Below, in pieces: positions 6,063-18,392 of a stretch of DNA of 39,010 bases. The position numbers and the translations under genes were made by a program. The stretch lies in the NCBI GenBank assembly GCA_021797675.1, contig JAJZZH010000090.1, forward strand, positions 1 through 39,010, read 5' to 3'. Origin of the DNA: Bacillota bacterium. Its GTDB lineage: Bacteria > Bacillota > Sulfobacillia > Sulfobacillales > Sulfobacillaceae. Under the pieces are notes generated by a model. The model did no database searches. It was not told the origin of the DNA and worked only from the letters and a program-made list of their open reading frames with translations. How positions within the stretch are numbered: the first letter of the stretch is position 1; each line of letters begins with the position of its first letter.

Positions 6063-7952
6063 ATGCCAACCGCGCGATCGCGTAGGCCTGTGCACCGGCA
6101 GCAGGGAATTGACTACAAATGGATAGCCCTGTCCAACACGACGCTCGGCATTTTGATGGCAGCGATTAATACGACCAGCCTGATCATTGCCCTGCCTGCC
6201 ATCTTTCGCGGTATCCACGTCGACCCCCTGGCCAAAGGCGCCACCGGCCTATTGCTGTGGGTTTTACTAGGCTTCAACGTGGCGACCACCATCCTGTTGG
6301 TGGCGTTTGGCCGCATTTCCGACAGCTACGGCCGAGTCCGCCTGTATAATGCCGGCTTTGCCGTCTTTACGTTGGGCTCTTTGCTGCTGTCGGTGATGCC
6401 TGGCCAGGGCGTCACCGGGGAATGGGAACTCATCATCTTTCGTTTGGTGCAAGGCATTGGCGGAGCGTTTCTATTTGCCAACTCGGCGGCCATTCTGACC
6501 GATGCCTTTCCCGCCAATGAGCGCGGGCTGGCCCTGGGGCTCAATCAGGTGGCCGGAATTGGGGGAGCCGTGCTCGGTCTCGTCTTAGGGGGCCTCTTAG
6601 CGGCGATTCATTGGCGGGCGGTGTTCTTGATTAACGTGCCGTTTGGGCTTGCCGGTACGGTGTGGGCGTATGTGGCGCTGCGCGAAAGTCGGAATCGGCG
6701 GCCGCCGCTGGCCATGGACTGGCTCGGCAATCTGACTTTTGGTGGCGGCCTCTTAGGGGTGCTGCTGGGGCTCACCTATAGTATTCAGCCTTACGGCGGC
6801 CATGCGGTAGGGTGGACCAATCCCTTCGTCATCGGTTCCTTGGCGGTTGGCGTGGCCTTGCTGATGGCCTTTGTCGTCGCCGAGCATCACGCACAGGATC
6901 CGATGTTCGATCTCCGCCTGTTTAAGCGCCAGGCCTTTACGGCCGGCAACGTGGCTGGCTTATTGGCAGCCATAGCTCGGGGCGGCCTAGCCTTCATGCT
7001 GATTATCTGGCTGCAGGGAATTTGGCTCCCCGTGCATGGGGTCTCCTTCGCCAATACCCCACTGAGAGCAGGAATCGACACCCTCCCGCAAATGGCAGGA
7101 TTTTTGGTCGCCGGTCCCGTCAGTGGCCGCCTGTCCGATCGTTTCGGCGCCACCTGGTTCGGCATGGCAGGCATGCTGGTGGCAGGAGTAGGCTTTTTCC
7201 TGCTGACCACCTTGCCGCCCCTGTTCCACTATTGGACGTTTGCCTGGTATATCTTCCTGGTGGGAGCGGGGATGGGCCTCTTTGCCTCGCCTAACTCGGC
7301 CGCCATCATGAACAGCGTGCCCGAGCGCTATCGCGGGGTCGCCTCCGGCATGCGGGCCACGTTTATGAATGCCGGCCAGATGTTATCGATGGGAATATTT
7401 TTTTCTATTGTGATTAGCGTGTTGTCTCAGCGGTTGCCGCCGGTCATGTTCCACGGACTCGTGGCCTATCACGTGCCCGCGACGGCGGCGCATCGGGTGT
7501 CACATCTCCCCCCCATCGCTGCGCTGTTTGCTGCCCTGTTGGGGTACAATCCGATGAAGATCATGCTCAAGCCCGCCTTGCTGGCCGCGGTACCGCCAGC
7601 GTTCCGCGCCTCCCTGGTGGGCAGAACCTTCTTTCCGCGCCTCATTGCCCATCCATTTATGGATGCGCTGAGGGTGGTGTTCTGGTTTTCCGTGGTCATG
7701 TCGCTGATTGCGGCGGTGGCATCGTTGTTACGGGGAAAGCGAGCGGTCTATGACGAGACCGAGAACCGCCCGCAGCCGGGTCTACGCTCGCTGGAGGTGC
7801 TGGCGTGGGTAGCCGTTTACTGGGCGCGCGGGGGGGCCAAACCGGGGGCGGACGGTGAGGCCCAGCAACGGCTTCTCCGCGCCCTCAGCTTTTTAAAAAT
7901 GGTGGAAAGCGGGAAGAGGCCGGGGCGCAGAGCTGGCGTCGGCGGGAGTTGA
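6063..7952 (+). CDS. DHA2-type MFS exporter (EmrB/QacA-like)
   Basis: This 629-residue protein is a proton-driven multidrug or metabolite exporter of the 14-helix MFS family. The first helix (residues 20-48) contains MAAINTTSLIIALP. Motif A is GRISDSYGRVR (83-93). The antiporter motif C region reads GGAVLGLVLGGLL in helix 5. An unusually long loop rich in His, Pro and Ala lies between the last two helices, and a soluble tail of about 60 residues follows the final helix. The start at ATG 6063 is preceded by AAGGGAG; the frame runs further upstream only inside the marR gene. The substrate is unknown. It is the likely target of the MarR protein and is followed after 30 bases by two small membrane-protein genes. 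Confidence 0.92.
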   Translation: MPTARSRRPVHRQQGIDYKWIALSNTTLGILMAAINTTSLIIALPAIFRGIHVDPLAKGATGLLLWVLLGFNVATTILLVAFGRISDSYGRVRLYNAGFAVFTLGSLLLSVMPGQGVTGEWELIIFRLVQGIGGAFLFANSAAILTDAFPANERGLALGLNQVAGIGGAVLGLVLGGLLAAIHWRAVFLINVPFGLAGTVWAYVALRESRNRRPPLAMDWLGNLTFGGGLLGVLLGLTYSIQPYGGHAVGWTNPFVIGSLAVGVALLMAFVVAEHHAQDPMFDLRLFKRQAFTAGNVAGLLAAIARGGLAFMLIIWLQGIWLPVHGVSFANTPLRAGIDTLPQMAGFLVAGPVSGRLSDRFGATWFGMAGMLVAGVGFFLLTTLPPLFHYWTFAWYIFLVGAGMGLFASPNSAAIMNSVPERYRGVASGMRATFMNAGQMLSMGIFFSIVISVLSQRLPPVMFHGLVAYHVPATAAHRVSHLPPIAALFAALLGYNPMKIMLKPALLAAVPPAFRASLVGRTFFPRLIAHPFMDALRVVFWFSVVMSLIAAVASLLRGKRAVYDETENRPQPGLRSLEVLAWVAVYWARGGAKPGADGEAQQRLLRALSFLKMVESGKRPGRRAGVGGS

Positions 7953-7982
7953 CGGCAAGGCCGAGGCGAAGGAGGGGGAAGG

Positions 7983-8465
7983 GTGCAGAAATACTTGTGG
8001 CCGATCAGCGCAATGATGGCTGCCGTGTTGGCCGGAGTGGCCCTGATGGTGAGCCCGTTTGCCATGCATCTCAATCGTGCGGGAGGCGCCTGGAGCCATG
8101 CCACCGAGGCGATGTTTTGGTCCGGGCTTTTCATGGTGGTGCTGGGGATGGCGAGCGGAGGGTTGTGGCAACGGGATTTGGCGAACCAGGTGCGCACCGC
8201 CGAGGCGCGGATCCATCCGGTTCCGGAGAGACCGGAACCGACCGCGGACGATACCACGGCCGAGACCGCAGTTGAGGACAATTGGGATCGGGAACTGGCA
8301 AAATTGGCCGAAGCGGTCTTGGAAGACTTGCGGGCGGAGACGGTCCGAACCGGCGGGAATTATCGGGCCGAGGAGCTTGAGAAGGTGGCTTCGGCCCTCC
8401 TCCGCGACTTGCCGGAGCAGAAATCCAGCCGCACGGAAAGCGGACGAGGGGGGGGATTCGCGTGA
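7983..8465 (+). CDS. Small two-helix membrane protein, SPW-repeat-like (copy 1)
   Basis: A 160-residue protein of unknown function starts at GTG behind GGAGGGG. Two hydrophobic helices occupy about residues 7-29 and 42-62. The first holds VALMVSPFAMH, like the SPW repeat found in small bacterial membrane proteins. The remaining 95 residues are soluble: a Pro/Glu-rich linker followed by two amphipathic helices (LAKLAEAVLEDLRAE and LEKVASALLRDL). The next gene encodes a protein of the same design and overlaps this one by four bases. Cotranscription with the exporter suggests a partner or envelope-stress role, which is inference only. Confidence 0.7.
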   Translation: MQKYLWPISAMMAAVLAGVALMVSPFAMHLNRAGGAWSHATEAMFWSGLFMVVLGMASGGLWQRDLANQVRTAEARIHPVPERPEPTADDTTAETAVEDNWDRELAKLAEAVLEDLRAETVRTGGNYRAEELEKVASALLRDLPEQKSSRTESGRGGGFA

Positions 8466-8899
8466 AAGCGGCCGGAGGTCTTTCGGTAGCGGTGGTGCTG
8501 ACCGGCGTGTGGGTCGGGGTGGCGCCGTTTGTGATCGGCTATGCCCCGGCTAGCGGATCGCCTTGGACGGGCCCGGTCAGCATGTCGGTAGGGATAGGGG
8601 TGGCGGCGGCGTGTTTCGGATTGATCGGCTTGGTCGGATATAGCGGGGGACGCCTCGGGGAGTTGCAACGGATGATGAAGGACATTGCGGAGCGCGAGCA
8701 GGCCGAGGATGGCGCCCTGGCGCCCGACGTCGAGGCCAAGGCGTTGGCCCCTTCGGCACGGACGTCTACCCCCTTGGAACCGGAGCCTGGAGCCAGGGCG
8801 GGCGAGTCCTCCGTCTCCGACCCTGAGGCCAAGTTGCAGGAGCTGGTGCAGCGCGTCCTGCAGGACTATCATACCGGAACCGAAAAAGGTCGGGGCTGA
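8462..8899 (+). CDS. Small two-helix membrane protein, SPW-repeat-like (copy 2)
   Basis: This 145-residue protein starts at a GTG that overlaps the previous stop (GTGA), so translation is coupled. Helix 1 (about residues 5-27) contains GVWVGVAPFVIGYAP, a good match to the SPW-repeat style. Helix 2 spans about residues 40-62. A Glu/Ala/Pro-rich linker follows, and the protein ends with an amphipathic helix, KLQELVQRVLQDY. That helix resembles the C-terminal helices of the preceding protein, so the two genes look like an old duplication. Function unknown. It is the last gene before the ribosomal region. Confidence 0.7.
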   Translation: MKAAGGLSVAVVLTGVWVGVAPFVIGYAPASGSPWTGPVSMSVGIGVAAACFGLIGLVGYSGGRLGELQRMMKDIAEREQAEDGALAPDVEAKALAPSARTSTPLEPEPGARAGESSVSDPEAKLQELVQRVLQDYHTGTEKGRG

Positions 8900-8936
8900 C
8901 ACCGCAACCCTGCGGGCCCTGGGCGGCGCATTGGGC

Positions 8937-8965
8937 TTGCGCCGCGCGCCAAAACCTGGTACACT
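8937..8965 (+). promoter_or_regulatory. Probable promoter of the rplJ-rplL unit
   Basis: TTGCGC (8937-8942) and TACACT (8960-8965) are spaced by 17 bases, with TG shortly before the -10 box. The -35 box overlaps the 3' arm of a GC-rich hairpin (8923-8945) that follows the upstream operon. The predicted transcript starts near 8972, just before the L10-binding element. Confidence 0.55.
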
Positions 8966-8984
8966 ACCGCCGAAGCCCAAAGAC

Positions 8985-9091
8985 GACAGGGGCCAGCATG
9001 GCTTAATGATCCTGTCCAGGTGCAGGTGGACGGCGGATGGGTTTCCGTGCTCCTCACCCTAAAAGCAGCGATAGGGTGAGGAGATTTTTTT
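8985..9091 (+). promoter_or_regulatory. L10-type ribosomal protein leader with attenuator
   Basis: GACAGG (8985-8990) pairs with CCTGTC (9011-9016) around an internal stretch reading ATGGCTTAAT, the hallmark of the kink-turn where the L10(L12) complex binds its own leader. Downstream, CTCCTCACCCT (9050-9060) and AGGGTGAGGAG (9073-9083) form a perfect 11-base-pair hairpin followed by seven T residues, a textbook intrinsic terminator placed before the rplJ ribosome binding site. In Firmicutes such leaders repress rplJL when free L10 accumulates. The two parts seen here match that scheme. Confidence 0.85.
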
Positions 9092-9110
9092 CGTGGAAGG
9101 AGGTGACGCC

Positions 9111-9635
9111 ATGGCCACGGCGAAAAAGGCCGAAGTCATTGCCGAGACCCGCGGCGATCTTGAACGAGCGCAGTCCGTCGTGCTCGCAGATTACCGGGGC
9201 CTTACTGTGCAGCAGATGGGCCAGTTGCGGAAAAAGCTCGCCGAGCGCGAGGTGGTGATCAAGGTTATCAAGAATACCCTGATCAAACGCGCGGCGGACG
9301 AGGTGGGAATTGAGGGGCTGGATGCCGTGCTGACCGGCCCCACGGCCGTAGCTTTTGCCTACGCGGATCCGGTGAGCGCAGCCAAGGTGATGACCGAGGC
9401 GGTGCGCGAATTTCGGCGGATCGAAATTAAAGGCGGCATCCTAGGTCGCGTTGCGGTGACCGCTGAAGGGGTGCGCAGCTTGGCCGAATTGCCGAGTCGA
9501 GAGGTGCTGTTGGGAAAGCTGGCCGGCACCTTGATGGCACCCATCCAGCAATTGGCCTGGGTATTGAACGCCCCCATCGGGAACCTTGCGCGGGCGCTGG
9601 ACCAGGTCCGGCAGCAAAAGGCGCAGGAAGCCTAG
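9111..9635 (+). CDS. rplJ: 50S ribosomal protein L10 (uL10)
   Basis: The 174-residue protein forms the base of the L7/L12 stalk and anchors L12 dimers for recruiting translation factors. Recognisable are the VVLADYRGLT motif near residue 25, the VIKNTLIKRA segment that contacts 23S rRNA, and the C-terminal helix (VLNAPIGNLARALDQVRQQ) that binds L12. AAGGAGGTGA, fully complementary to the 16S rRNA end, precedes the ATG. Rather than the usual rplK-rplA, the upstream neighbour here is the exporter operon, so the unit has its own promoter and attenuated leader. Confidence 0.97.
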   Translation: MATAKKAEVIAETRGDLERAQSVVLADYRGLTVQQMGQLRKKLAEREVVIKVIKNTLIKRAADEVGIEGLDAVLTGPTAVAFAYADPVSAAKVMTEAVREFRRIEIKGGILGRVAVTAEGVRSLAELPSREVLLGKLAGTLMAPIQQLAWVLNAPIGNLARALDQVRQQKAQEA

Positions 9636-9673
9636 CGCCCAGACGCCAAGCAAAGATTGATTGCGTTCCATGC

Positions 9674-9773
9674 AGGCGAGCCAACGAAAAGGCGAGCCAA
9701 CGAAAAGGCGAGCTAACGAAAGGGCGAGCCGCCAAAACAGGCGAGCCGCCAAAACAGGCGAGCCAGCGAAAAA
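9674..9773 (+). repeat. Tandem 16/17-base repeats in the rplJ-rplL spacer
   Basis: Three units of a 16-base sequence beginning AGGCGAGCC (9674-9721; the third differs by one base) are followed by two units of a 17-base variant containing GCCAAAAC (9722-9755) and a last partial unit (9756-9773). This last unit runs straight into the GGAGG of rplL. Unit length is not a multiple of three and no gene uses it. The array fills about two thirds of the spacer between two normally tightly linked genes. Confidence 0.9.
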
Positions 9774-9786
9774 AGGAGGAAATACG

Positions 9787-10170
9787 GTGGCGAAGGTCGA
9801 AGAGATCATCGAATCGGTGAAGGGGATGAACGTCCTCGAGTTGTCGCAATTGGTCAAGGCGATCGAGGAGGAATTTGGGGTCACCGCGCAGGCACCGGTC
9901 GCCGTGGCCGCTGCGCCGGCCGCCGGGCCGGCCGCGGCCCCCGCCGAAGAGGTCGAGCAGACCGAGTTTGATGTGGTGCTAACGGCCGCCGGCGACAAGA
10001 AAGTCCAGGTCATTAAGGCGGTGCGTGAATTGACCGGATTGTCCCTGACCGAAGCGAAGGCGCTGGTCGACGGAGCGCCCAAGCCGGTGAAACAGAAGGT
10101 GGCCAAGGCGGATGCCGACGAAGCCAAGGCCAAACTCGAAGAGGCAGGCGGCGTGGTCGAAATCAAATAG
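9787..10170 (+). CDS. rplL: 50S ribosomal protein L7/L12 (bL12)
   Basis: The 127-residue stalk protein contacts EF-G, EF-Tu and initiation factor 2 and stimulates their GTPase activity. The N-terminal dimerisation helices ([20 protein letters not shown]) are followed by an Ala/Pro hinge at about residues 35-55. The conserved factor-binding domain then contains [13 protein letters not shown]-like and [16 protein letters not shown] segments. The start is GTG at 9787, behind AAAGGAGG; longer readings enter the repeat array and are not credible. A large hairpin follows the stop, so expression over rpoBC can be set separately. Confidence 0.97.
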   Translation: MAKVEEIIESVKGMNVLELSQLVKAIEEEFGVTAQAPVAVAAAPAAGPAAAPAEEVEQTEFDVVLTAAGDKKVQVIKAVRELTGLSLTEAKALVDGAPKPVKQKVAKADADEAKAKLEEAGGVVEIK

Positions 10171-10198
10171 GAAAGCCAGAGACTAAAGGCGGTCGCAT

Positions 10199-10244
10199 AA
10201 GCCCACCTCCGGGTCAATTTGTCTCTTGACCTAGGGGTGGGCTT
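10199..10244 (+). promoter_or_regulatory. Large hairpin between rplL and rpoB
   Basis: AAGCCCACC (10199-10207) pairs with GGTGGGCTT (10236-10244), and GGTCAA (10212-10217) with TTGACC (10226-10231), leaving an eight-base loop. The stem is about 19 pairs with one mismatch and two wobble pairs. No T-run follows, so it is not a plain terminator. The position equals that of the attenuator and RNase III site known between these genes in enteric bacteria; a partial stop or a cleavage site that lowers rpoBC relative to rplJL is likely. Confidence 0.75.
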
Positions 10245-10254
10245 GTGATACTAT
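10226..10254 (+). promoter_or_regulatory. Promoter upstream of rpoB, inside the hairpin arm
   Basis: TTGACC (10226-10231), 17 bases, then TACTAT (10249-10254) form a good sigma-A promoter. The -35 box is the inner part of the 3' arm of the hairpin 10199-10244. Transcripts would carry a leader of about 120 bases before rpoB, containing a second small hairpin (CCGT 10318-10321 with ACGG 10336-10339, and CGGC with GCCG inside). Confidence 0.65.
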
Positions 10255-10383
10255 CATTACTTGCGATATTTTATAAGCCATTTCATTCCAGAGCCGGAAC
10301 AAAGCTGTGAGCTAACGCCGTCGGCGTGCGCCGATACGGTAGGGCGGTAGGAAACCTTGGATATTTAAGGAGCTGACGGTGAA

Positions 10384-14034
<3,651 letters not shown>

Positions 14035-14055
14035 ATCGAGAGGGGTCGATGAACG

Positions 14056-17000
14056 ATGTTAGACGTCAATGACTTCGATTCCATGCGGATCGCGCTAGCC
14101 TCGCCCGAACAAATTCGGGAATGGTCGAAGGGAGAGGTGAAAAAACCGGAGACCATCAATTACCGGACGCTGAAGCCAGAACGGGAAGGCCTCTTTTGCG
14201 AAAAGATTTTTGGACCGACCAAAGATTGGGAATGCCACTGCGGCAAGTATAAGCGGGTTCGCTACAAAGGCGTCGTCTGCGACCGTTGCGGCGTCGAAGT
14301 GACGCGGTCGAAAGTCCGCCGCGAACGCATGGGGCATATTGAACTCGCGGCCCCCGTCTCCCACATCTGGTATTTTAAGGGCATTCCTTCCCGGATGGGT
14401 TTGTTATTGGACATTTCCCCCCGGGCCCTAGAGAAAGTCCTGTATTTTGCAGCCTATGTCGTCATCGAGCCAGGGATGACGCCGCTGATGAAAAATCAGC
14501 TGCTGGTTGAATCCGAATACCGGGAGTACCGAGAAAAGTACGGCACGGATTTTCGCGCCATGATGGGTGCGGAGGCCATCAAGGAACTCCTGCTCGAACT
14601 GGACCTGGATCAGATGGCCCACGACCTGCGCGAGGAGCTGACCAGTTCTAGCGGACAGCGACGACTGCGAGCGATTCGCCGCTTGGAAGTGGTGGAGGCG
14701 TTCCGCAGCTCGGGCAACCACCCGGAATGGATGATTCTGGACGTGGTGCCGGTCATCCCGCCCGACTTGCGGCCGATGGTCCAGCTCGACGGCGGACGGT
14801 TCGCCACCTCGGACCTCAACGACCTCTATCGCCGCGTGATTAACCGGAACAACCGCTTGAAGCGGCTGCTTGATCTGGGAGCGCCGGACATTATCGTGCG
14901 CAACGAAAAGCGTATGCTGCAAGAAGCGGTGGATGCGCTGATTGACAATGGGCGCCGTGGCCGACCGGTGACGGGTCCGGGCAACCGGCCGCTCAAGTCC
15001 TTGTCCGACATGCTCAAGGGCAAGCAAGGCCGCTTTCGCCAAAACCTCCTGGGTAAGCGGGTAGACTATTCGGGCCGTTCGGTCATCGTGGTGGGCCCGA
15101 AGCTGAAGATGCACCAATGTGGATTGCCCAAGGAAATGGCGCTCGAGCTCTTTAAGCCGTTTGTGATGAAACGGCTGGTCAACGAAGGCTACGCCCACAA
15201 CATTAAATCGGCCAAACGCATGGTGGAGCGCGTGCGACCGGAAGTCTGGGATGTGTTGGAGGATGTGATTCGTGAGCACCCGGTGCTGCTTAACCGGGCA
15301 CCCACCCTGCACCGCCTCGGCATTCAAGCCTTTGAGCCGGTGCTCGTCGAGGGGCGCGCGATACAGATTCATCCGCTCGTGTGCACCGCCTACAACGCCG
15401 ACTTCGATGGCGACCAGATGGCCGTCCATGTGCCGCTGTCGGCCGAGGCGCAAGCCGAAGCGCGGGTGTTGATGCTCTCCTCGCAAAACATCTTGAATCC
15501 CAAGGATGGGCGCCCGGTGGTCACCCCAACCCAAGACATGGTGTTGGGATCGTATTATCTCACCATGGAAAAACCGGGAGCCAAGGGCGAGGGATCGCTC
15601 TTCGCCGACCTCGACGAGGGCGAGATGGCGTACCAAGTTGGCGACGTCGACCTGCACGCGCGCGTGCATATGGTTTTTGACGGACAGCGGCGCACCTCGA
15701 CGCTGGGGCGTTTCCTATTTAATGCGGCGCTGCCGGCGGAACTGCGCTTCATCGACCAAGTGGTCGATCGGAGCATCTTGGCGGAAATCGTGGCAACCGC
15801 GTTTCGTCTCTATGGGACGGCAGGCACCGCCAACGTCTTGGACCACATCAAGGAGCTGGGATTCACCTTCGCGACCCGGGCCGGGGTGACGATTGCGGTC
15901 AGCGACATCCAGATTCCGAAGAAGAAGCGCGAAATCGTGGAGGCCGCCGAGGCGGAAGTCACCCAGGTGGCGCGTCAGTTCCGGCGGGGGTTGATCACGG
16001 CCGACGAACGCTACGAGCGGGTCATCGAAATCTGGCGGCTGGCTCGCGAACACGTGACGCAGGCGCTGATGGATACCATCGACCGCCAGAATTCGGTCTA
16101 TATGATGGCGACCTCGGGGGCACGGGGCAATGTGCAACAGCTCTCACAGTTGGCCGGCATGCGCGGCCTGATGGTCGATCCGTCGGGACGGATTATCGAA
16201 TTGCCGGTGCGCGCCAACTTCCGCGAAGGCTTGACCGTGCTCGAGTATTTCACCTCGACCCACGGCGCGCGCAAGGGATTAGCCGACACCGCGCTCAGAA
16301 CGGCCGATTCCGGGTATTTGACCCGGCGGCTGGTCGATGTGGCCCAGGACGTGATCGTACGCGAGGCCGACTGCGGAACCTCCGAGGGGGCGGTGGTCGC
16401 CGAGATTCGTGACGGCGGGACGGTCATCGAGAACCTCTATGACCGACTGGTGGGCCGATATGTCGCGGAAGACGTGGTTCACCCGGAAACGGGCAAGATC
16501 CTCGCCGCGGCGCAGCAGATGATCCTCGAGGATGATGCGGCGCGGATTGTGGATGCGGGCGTGCAGCAGGTAAGCGTGCGCTCGGTCCTCACCTGTCAGG
16601 CGCGCTATGGGGTGTGCGTCGCCTGCTACGGGCGCAATCTGGCCACCGGAGGGCTGGTCGAGGTCGGCGAAGCCGTCGGCATCATTGCCGCCCAAAGCAT
16701 CGGGGAGCCGGGCACGCAGCTCACCATGCGCACGTTTCATATGGGCGGGGTGGCCGGTGACGACATTACCCAAGGTCTGCCTCGGGTCGAAGAACTCTTT
16801 GAGGCCCGCAAACCCAAGGGCCAGGCGGTGATTGCCGAGATCCGAGGCACCGTGCGTCTGGGCGAGGCCAAGGGCCGGCGGGAGATTACGATTGCCAGTT
16901 CCGCCGAGGTCGCGGAAGCAGCTAGCTACATGATCCCCTTTGGCTCCCGGCTGAAGGTGCAGGACGGCGAAGAAGTCGTCGAGGGCCAGGAATTGACCGA

Positions 17001-17550
17001 AGGATCGGTAAATCCGCACGATCTGCTGAAGGTGAAGGGCCCGCGCGGGATCCAGGAATACCTGCTGCACGAGGTGCAGCGCGTCTACCGGGCGCAGGGG
17101 GTGGACATCAACGACAAGCACGTGGAGGTCATGGTACGCCAGATGATGCGCAAGCTCAAGGTCGAGGAAGCGGGCGACACCACGCTGTTGCCCGGCGCCC
17201 TGGTGGACCGTTTCGACTTTGAGGACGCCAACGCCGACGTCTTGGCGGTCGGCGGCATCCCGGCGGTGGCCAATCCGGTGGTCCTGGGGATTACCAAAGC
17301 GTCACTGGCCACCGACTCCTTCCTCTCCGCCGCCTCGTTCCAGGAAACGACGCGCGTGTTGACCGAGGCTTCGATCAAGGGCAAGCGCGATCCGCTCTTG
17401 GGGCTCAAGGAAAACGTCATCATTGGCAAGCTCGTGCCCGCCGGCACCGGGATGTCGCGCTACCGAAACGTTGAAGTCTTGCCGGGCGACGCGGCCAACG
17501 CATTGGAGGCGCCTCAGCCGGGTTCCGTGGCCAACCCGGTCGTCGGCTGA
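14056..17550 (+). CDS. rpoC: RNA polymerase beta' subunit
   Basis: The 1164-residue beta' subunit holds the active-site magnesium through [12 protein letters not shown] (residues 447-458). The N-terminal zinc site is Cys60, Cys62, Cys75 and Cys78. The second zinc site is Cys773 with the cluster [11 protein letters not shown] near residue 850. The trigger-loop and bridge-helix regions ([15 protein letters not shown], then [25 protein letters not shown] in two parts) are conserved. Size is that of Gram-positive beta', with no large lineage insertion. It follows rpoB after 21 bases, with AGAGGGG before the ATG. No terminator is seen after it; the next gene has its own promoter. Confidence 0.98.
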   Translation: MLDVNDFDSMRIALASPEQIREWSKGEVKKPETINYRTLKPEREGLFCEKIFGPTKDWECHCGKYKRVRYKGVVCDRCGVEVTRSKVRRERMGHIELAAPVSHIWYFKGIPSRMGLLLDISPRALEKVLYFAAYVVIEPGMTPLMKNQLLVESEYREYREKYGTDFRAMMGAEAIKELLLELDLDQMAHDLREELTSSSGQRRLRAIRRLEVVEAFRSSGNHPEWMILDVVPVIPPDLRPMVQLDGGRFATSDLNDLYRRVINRNNRLKRLLDLGAPDIIVRNEKRMLQEAVDALIDNGRRGRPVTGPGNRPLKSLSDMLKGKQGRFRQNLLGKRVDYSGRSVIVVGPKLKMHQCGLPKEMALELFKPFVMKRLVNEGYAHNIKSAKRMVERVRPEVWDVLEDVIREHPVLLNRAPTLHRLGIQAFEPVLVEGRAIQIHPLVCTAYNADFDGDQMAVHVPLSAEAQAEARVLMLSSQNILNPKDGRPVVTPTQDMVLGSYYLTMEKPGAKGEGSLFADLDEGEMAYQVGDVDLHARVHMVFDGQRRTSTLGRFLFNAALPAELRFIDQVVDRSILAEIVATAFRLYGTAGTANVLDHIKELGFTFATRAGVTIAVSDIQIPKKKREIVEAAEAEVTQVARQFRRGLITADERYERVIEIWRLAREHVTQALMDTIDRQNSVYMMATSGARGNVQQLSQLAGMRGLMVDPSGRIIELPVRANFREGLTVLEYFTSTHGARKGLADTALRTADSGYLTRRLVDVAQDVIVREADCGTSEGAVVAEIRDGGTVIENLYDRLVGRYVAEDVVHPETGKILAAAQQMILEDDAARIVDAGVQQVSVRSVLTCQARYGVCVACYGRNLATGGLVEVGEAVGIIAAQSIGEPGTQLTMRTFHMGGVAGDDITQGLPRVEELFEARKPKGQAVIAEIRGTVRLGEAKGRREITIASSAEVAEAASYMIPFGSRLKVQDGEEVVEGQELTEGSVNPHDLLKVKGPRGIQEYLLHEVQRVYRAQGVDINDKHVEVMVRQMMRKLKVEEAGDTTLLPGALVDRFDFEDANADVLAVGGIPAVANPVVLGITKASLATDSFLSAASFQETTRVLTEASIKGKRDPLLGLKENVIIGKLVPAGTGMSRYRNVEVLPGDAANALEAPQPGSVANPVVG

Positions 17551-17577
17551 CGGTGCGATCCGGGCTCACACCGCGAA

Positions 17578-17607
17578 TTGACACCGGCTTGCCCACGGTG
17601 ATAGAAT
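17578..17607 (+). promoter_or_regulatory. Sigma-A promoter of the str cluster
   Basis: A perfect TTGACA (17578-17583) and TAGAAT (17602-17607) are separated by 18 bases, 28 bases after the rpoC stop. The resulting transcript would cover the L7Ae-like gene, rpsL, rpsG, fusA and probably tuf. Confidence 0.8.
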
Positions 17608-17650
17608 TACCAAGTGTGTCTAAGCCAGGAAGCCGAGGAGATCGACAACG

Positions 17651-17914
17651 GTGTCGGCAGCAGACCTGAAAAATCCCCGGCGGCGCGTGGTTGGAGCCAA
17701 GGCAAGCTTGAAGCAGGTAACCGCGGGCCGGGCGCAAGCCGTGTTTGTGGCGCGCGATACGAACGCGAAACTCGTCGCGGCGCTGGTGGAAGAGTGTGGC
17801 CGGCGGGGAGTTCCCGTCCATTACGAGGAGAGCATGGCGCGCCTGGGCGTGCTGTGCGGAATCGAGGTGGGCGCAGCGGCCGCGGCGGTGCTCCGCCGGG
17901 AGGCGGAAGCCTGA
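17651..17914 (+). CDS. L7Ae-family RNA-binding protein (YbxF/RplGB-like)
   Basis: The 87-residue protein has the single alpha-beta-alpha domain of the L7Ae family, whose members bind kink-turn RNA. The core is [20 protein letters not shown], followed by the short strand GVPVHY and the loop [16 protein letters not shown]. Bacillus carries the equivalent gene at the same place, before rpsL, where the protein binds kink-turns without being a regular ribosomal component. The start is GTG with GAGGAG about ten bases upstream. It is the first gene behind the str promoter. Confidence 0.88.
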   Translation: MSAADLKNPRRRVVGAKASLKQVTAGRAQAVFVARDTNAKLVAALVEECGRRGVPVHYEESMARLGVLCGIEVGAAAAAVLRREAEA

Positions 17915-17990
17915 CGCGGTCGCCCGGGACGGATGGGACGCTGGCTTAGCCAAAGGCAGCAATCTGAAGGCAGAGGAAAGGAGGGCCGAA

Positions 17991-18374
17991 ATGCCGACCA
18001 TTAACCAGTTAGTGCGCCATGGGCGCAGCCGCAGCAAGAAGAAGTCGTCGGCGCCGGCGTTGCAAAAGAGTCCGCAGCGGCGGGGCGTGTGCGTTAGCGT
18101 CAAGACGATTACCCCCAAGAAGCCGAATTCGGCCTTGCGCAAGGTGGCCCGGGTACGGCTGACCAATGGCCAGGAAGTGACCGCCTACATTCCTGGCATC
18201 GGACACAACCTGCAGGAACACTCGGTGGTGCTCGTCCGCGGAGGCCGTGTACGCGACCTGCCGGGAGTGCGTTACCATATTATTCGCGGCACCTTGGACA
18301 CGGCGGGTGTGCAAAAGCGAGAGCAGGGCCGGTCCAAATACGGCGCCAAAAGGGCGCAGGCCGGCAAGAAGTAA
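17991..18374 (+). CDS. rpsL: 30S ribosomal protein S12 (uS12), Arg at position 88
   Basis: The 127-residue protein lines the decoding centre and controls accuracy. The motif [11 protein letters not shown] (residues 41-51) is normal, including Lys43. The second conserved loop reads [13 protein letters not shown], with Arg (CGC, 18252-18254) at residue 88 where most bacteria have Lys. Lys-to-Arg at this position is a classic streptomycin-resistance change. The ATG follows GGAAAGGAGGG. The open frame extends far upstream, but that part overlaps the L7Ae-like gene in another frame. Confidence 0.98.
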   Translation: MPTINQLVRHGRSRSKKKSSAPALQKSPQRRGVCVSVKTITPKKPNSALRKVARVRLTNGQEVTAYIPGIGHNLQEHSVVLVRGGRVRDLPGVRYHIIRGTLDTAGVQKREQGRSKYGAKRAQAGKK

Positions 18375-18392
18375 CCAAACGAGGGGGTTATT

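Noticed and set aside
8923-8945. GC-rich hairpin as an intrinsic terminator after the small membrane-protein genes.
   Set aside because: The stem is strong but no T-run follows; the next bases are GCGCCAAAACC. It is kept only as a structure overlapping the rplJ -35 box.
9661-9786. Reading the rplJ-rplL repeat array as an N-terminal extension of L7/L12.
   Set aside because: The frame is open, but the 16-base period shifts frame each unit, the residues are unlike any L12, and a strong ribosome binding site precedes GTG 9787.
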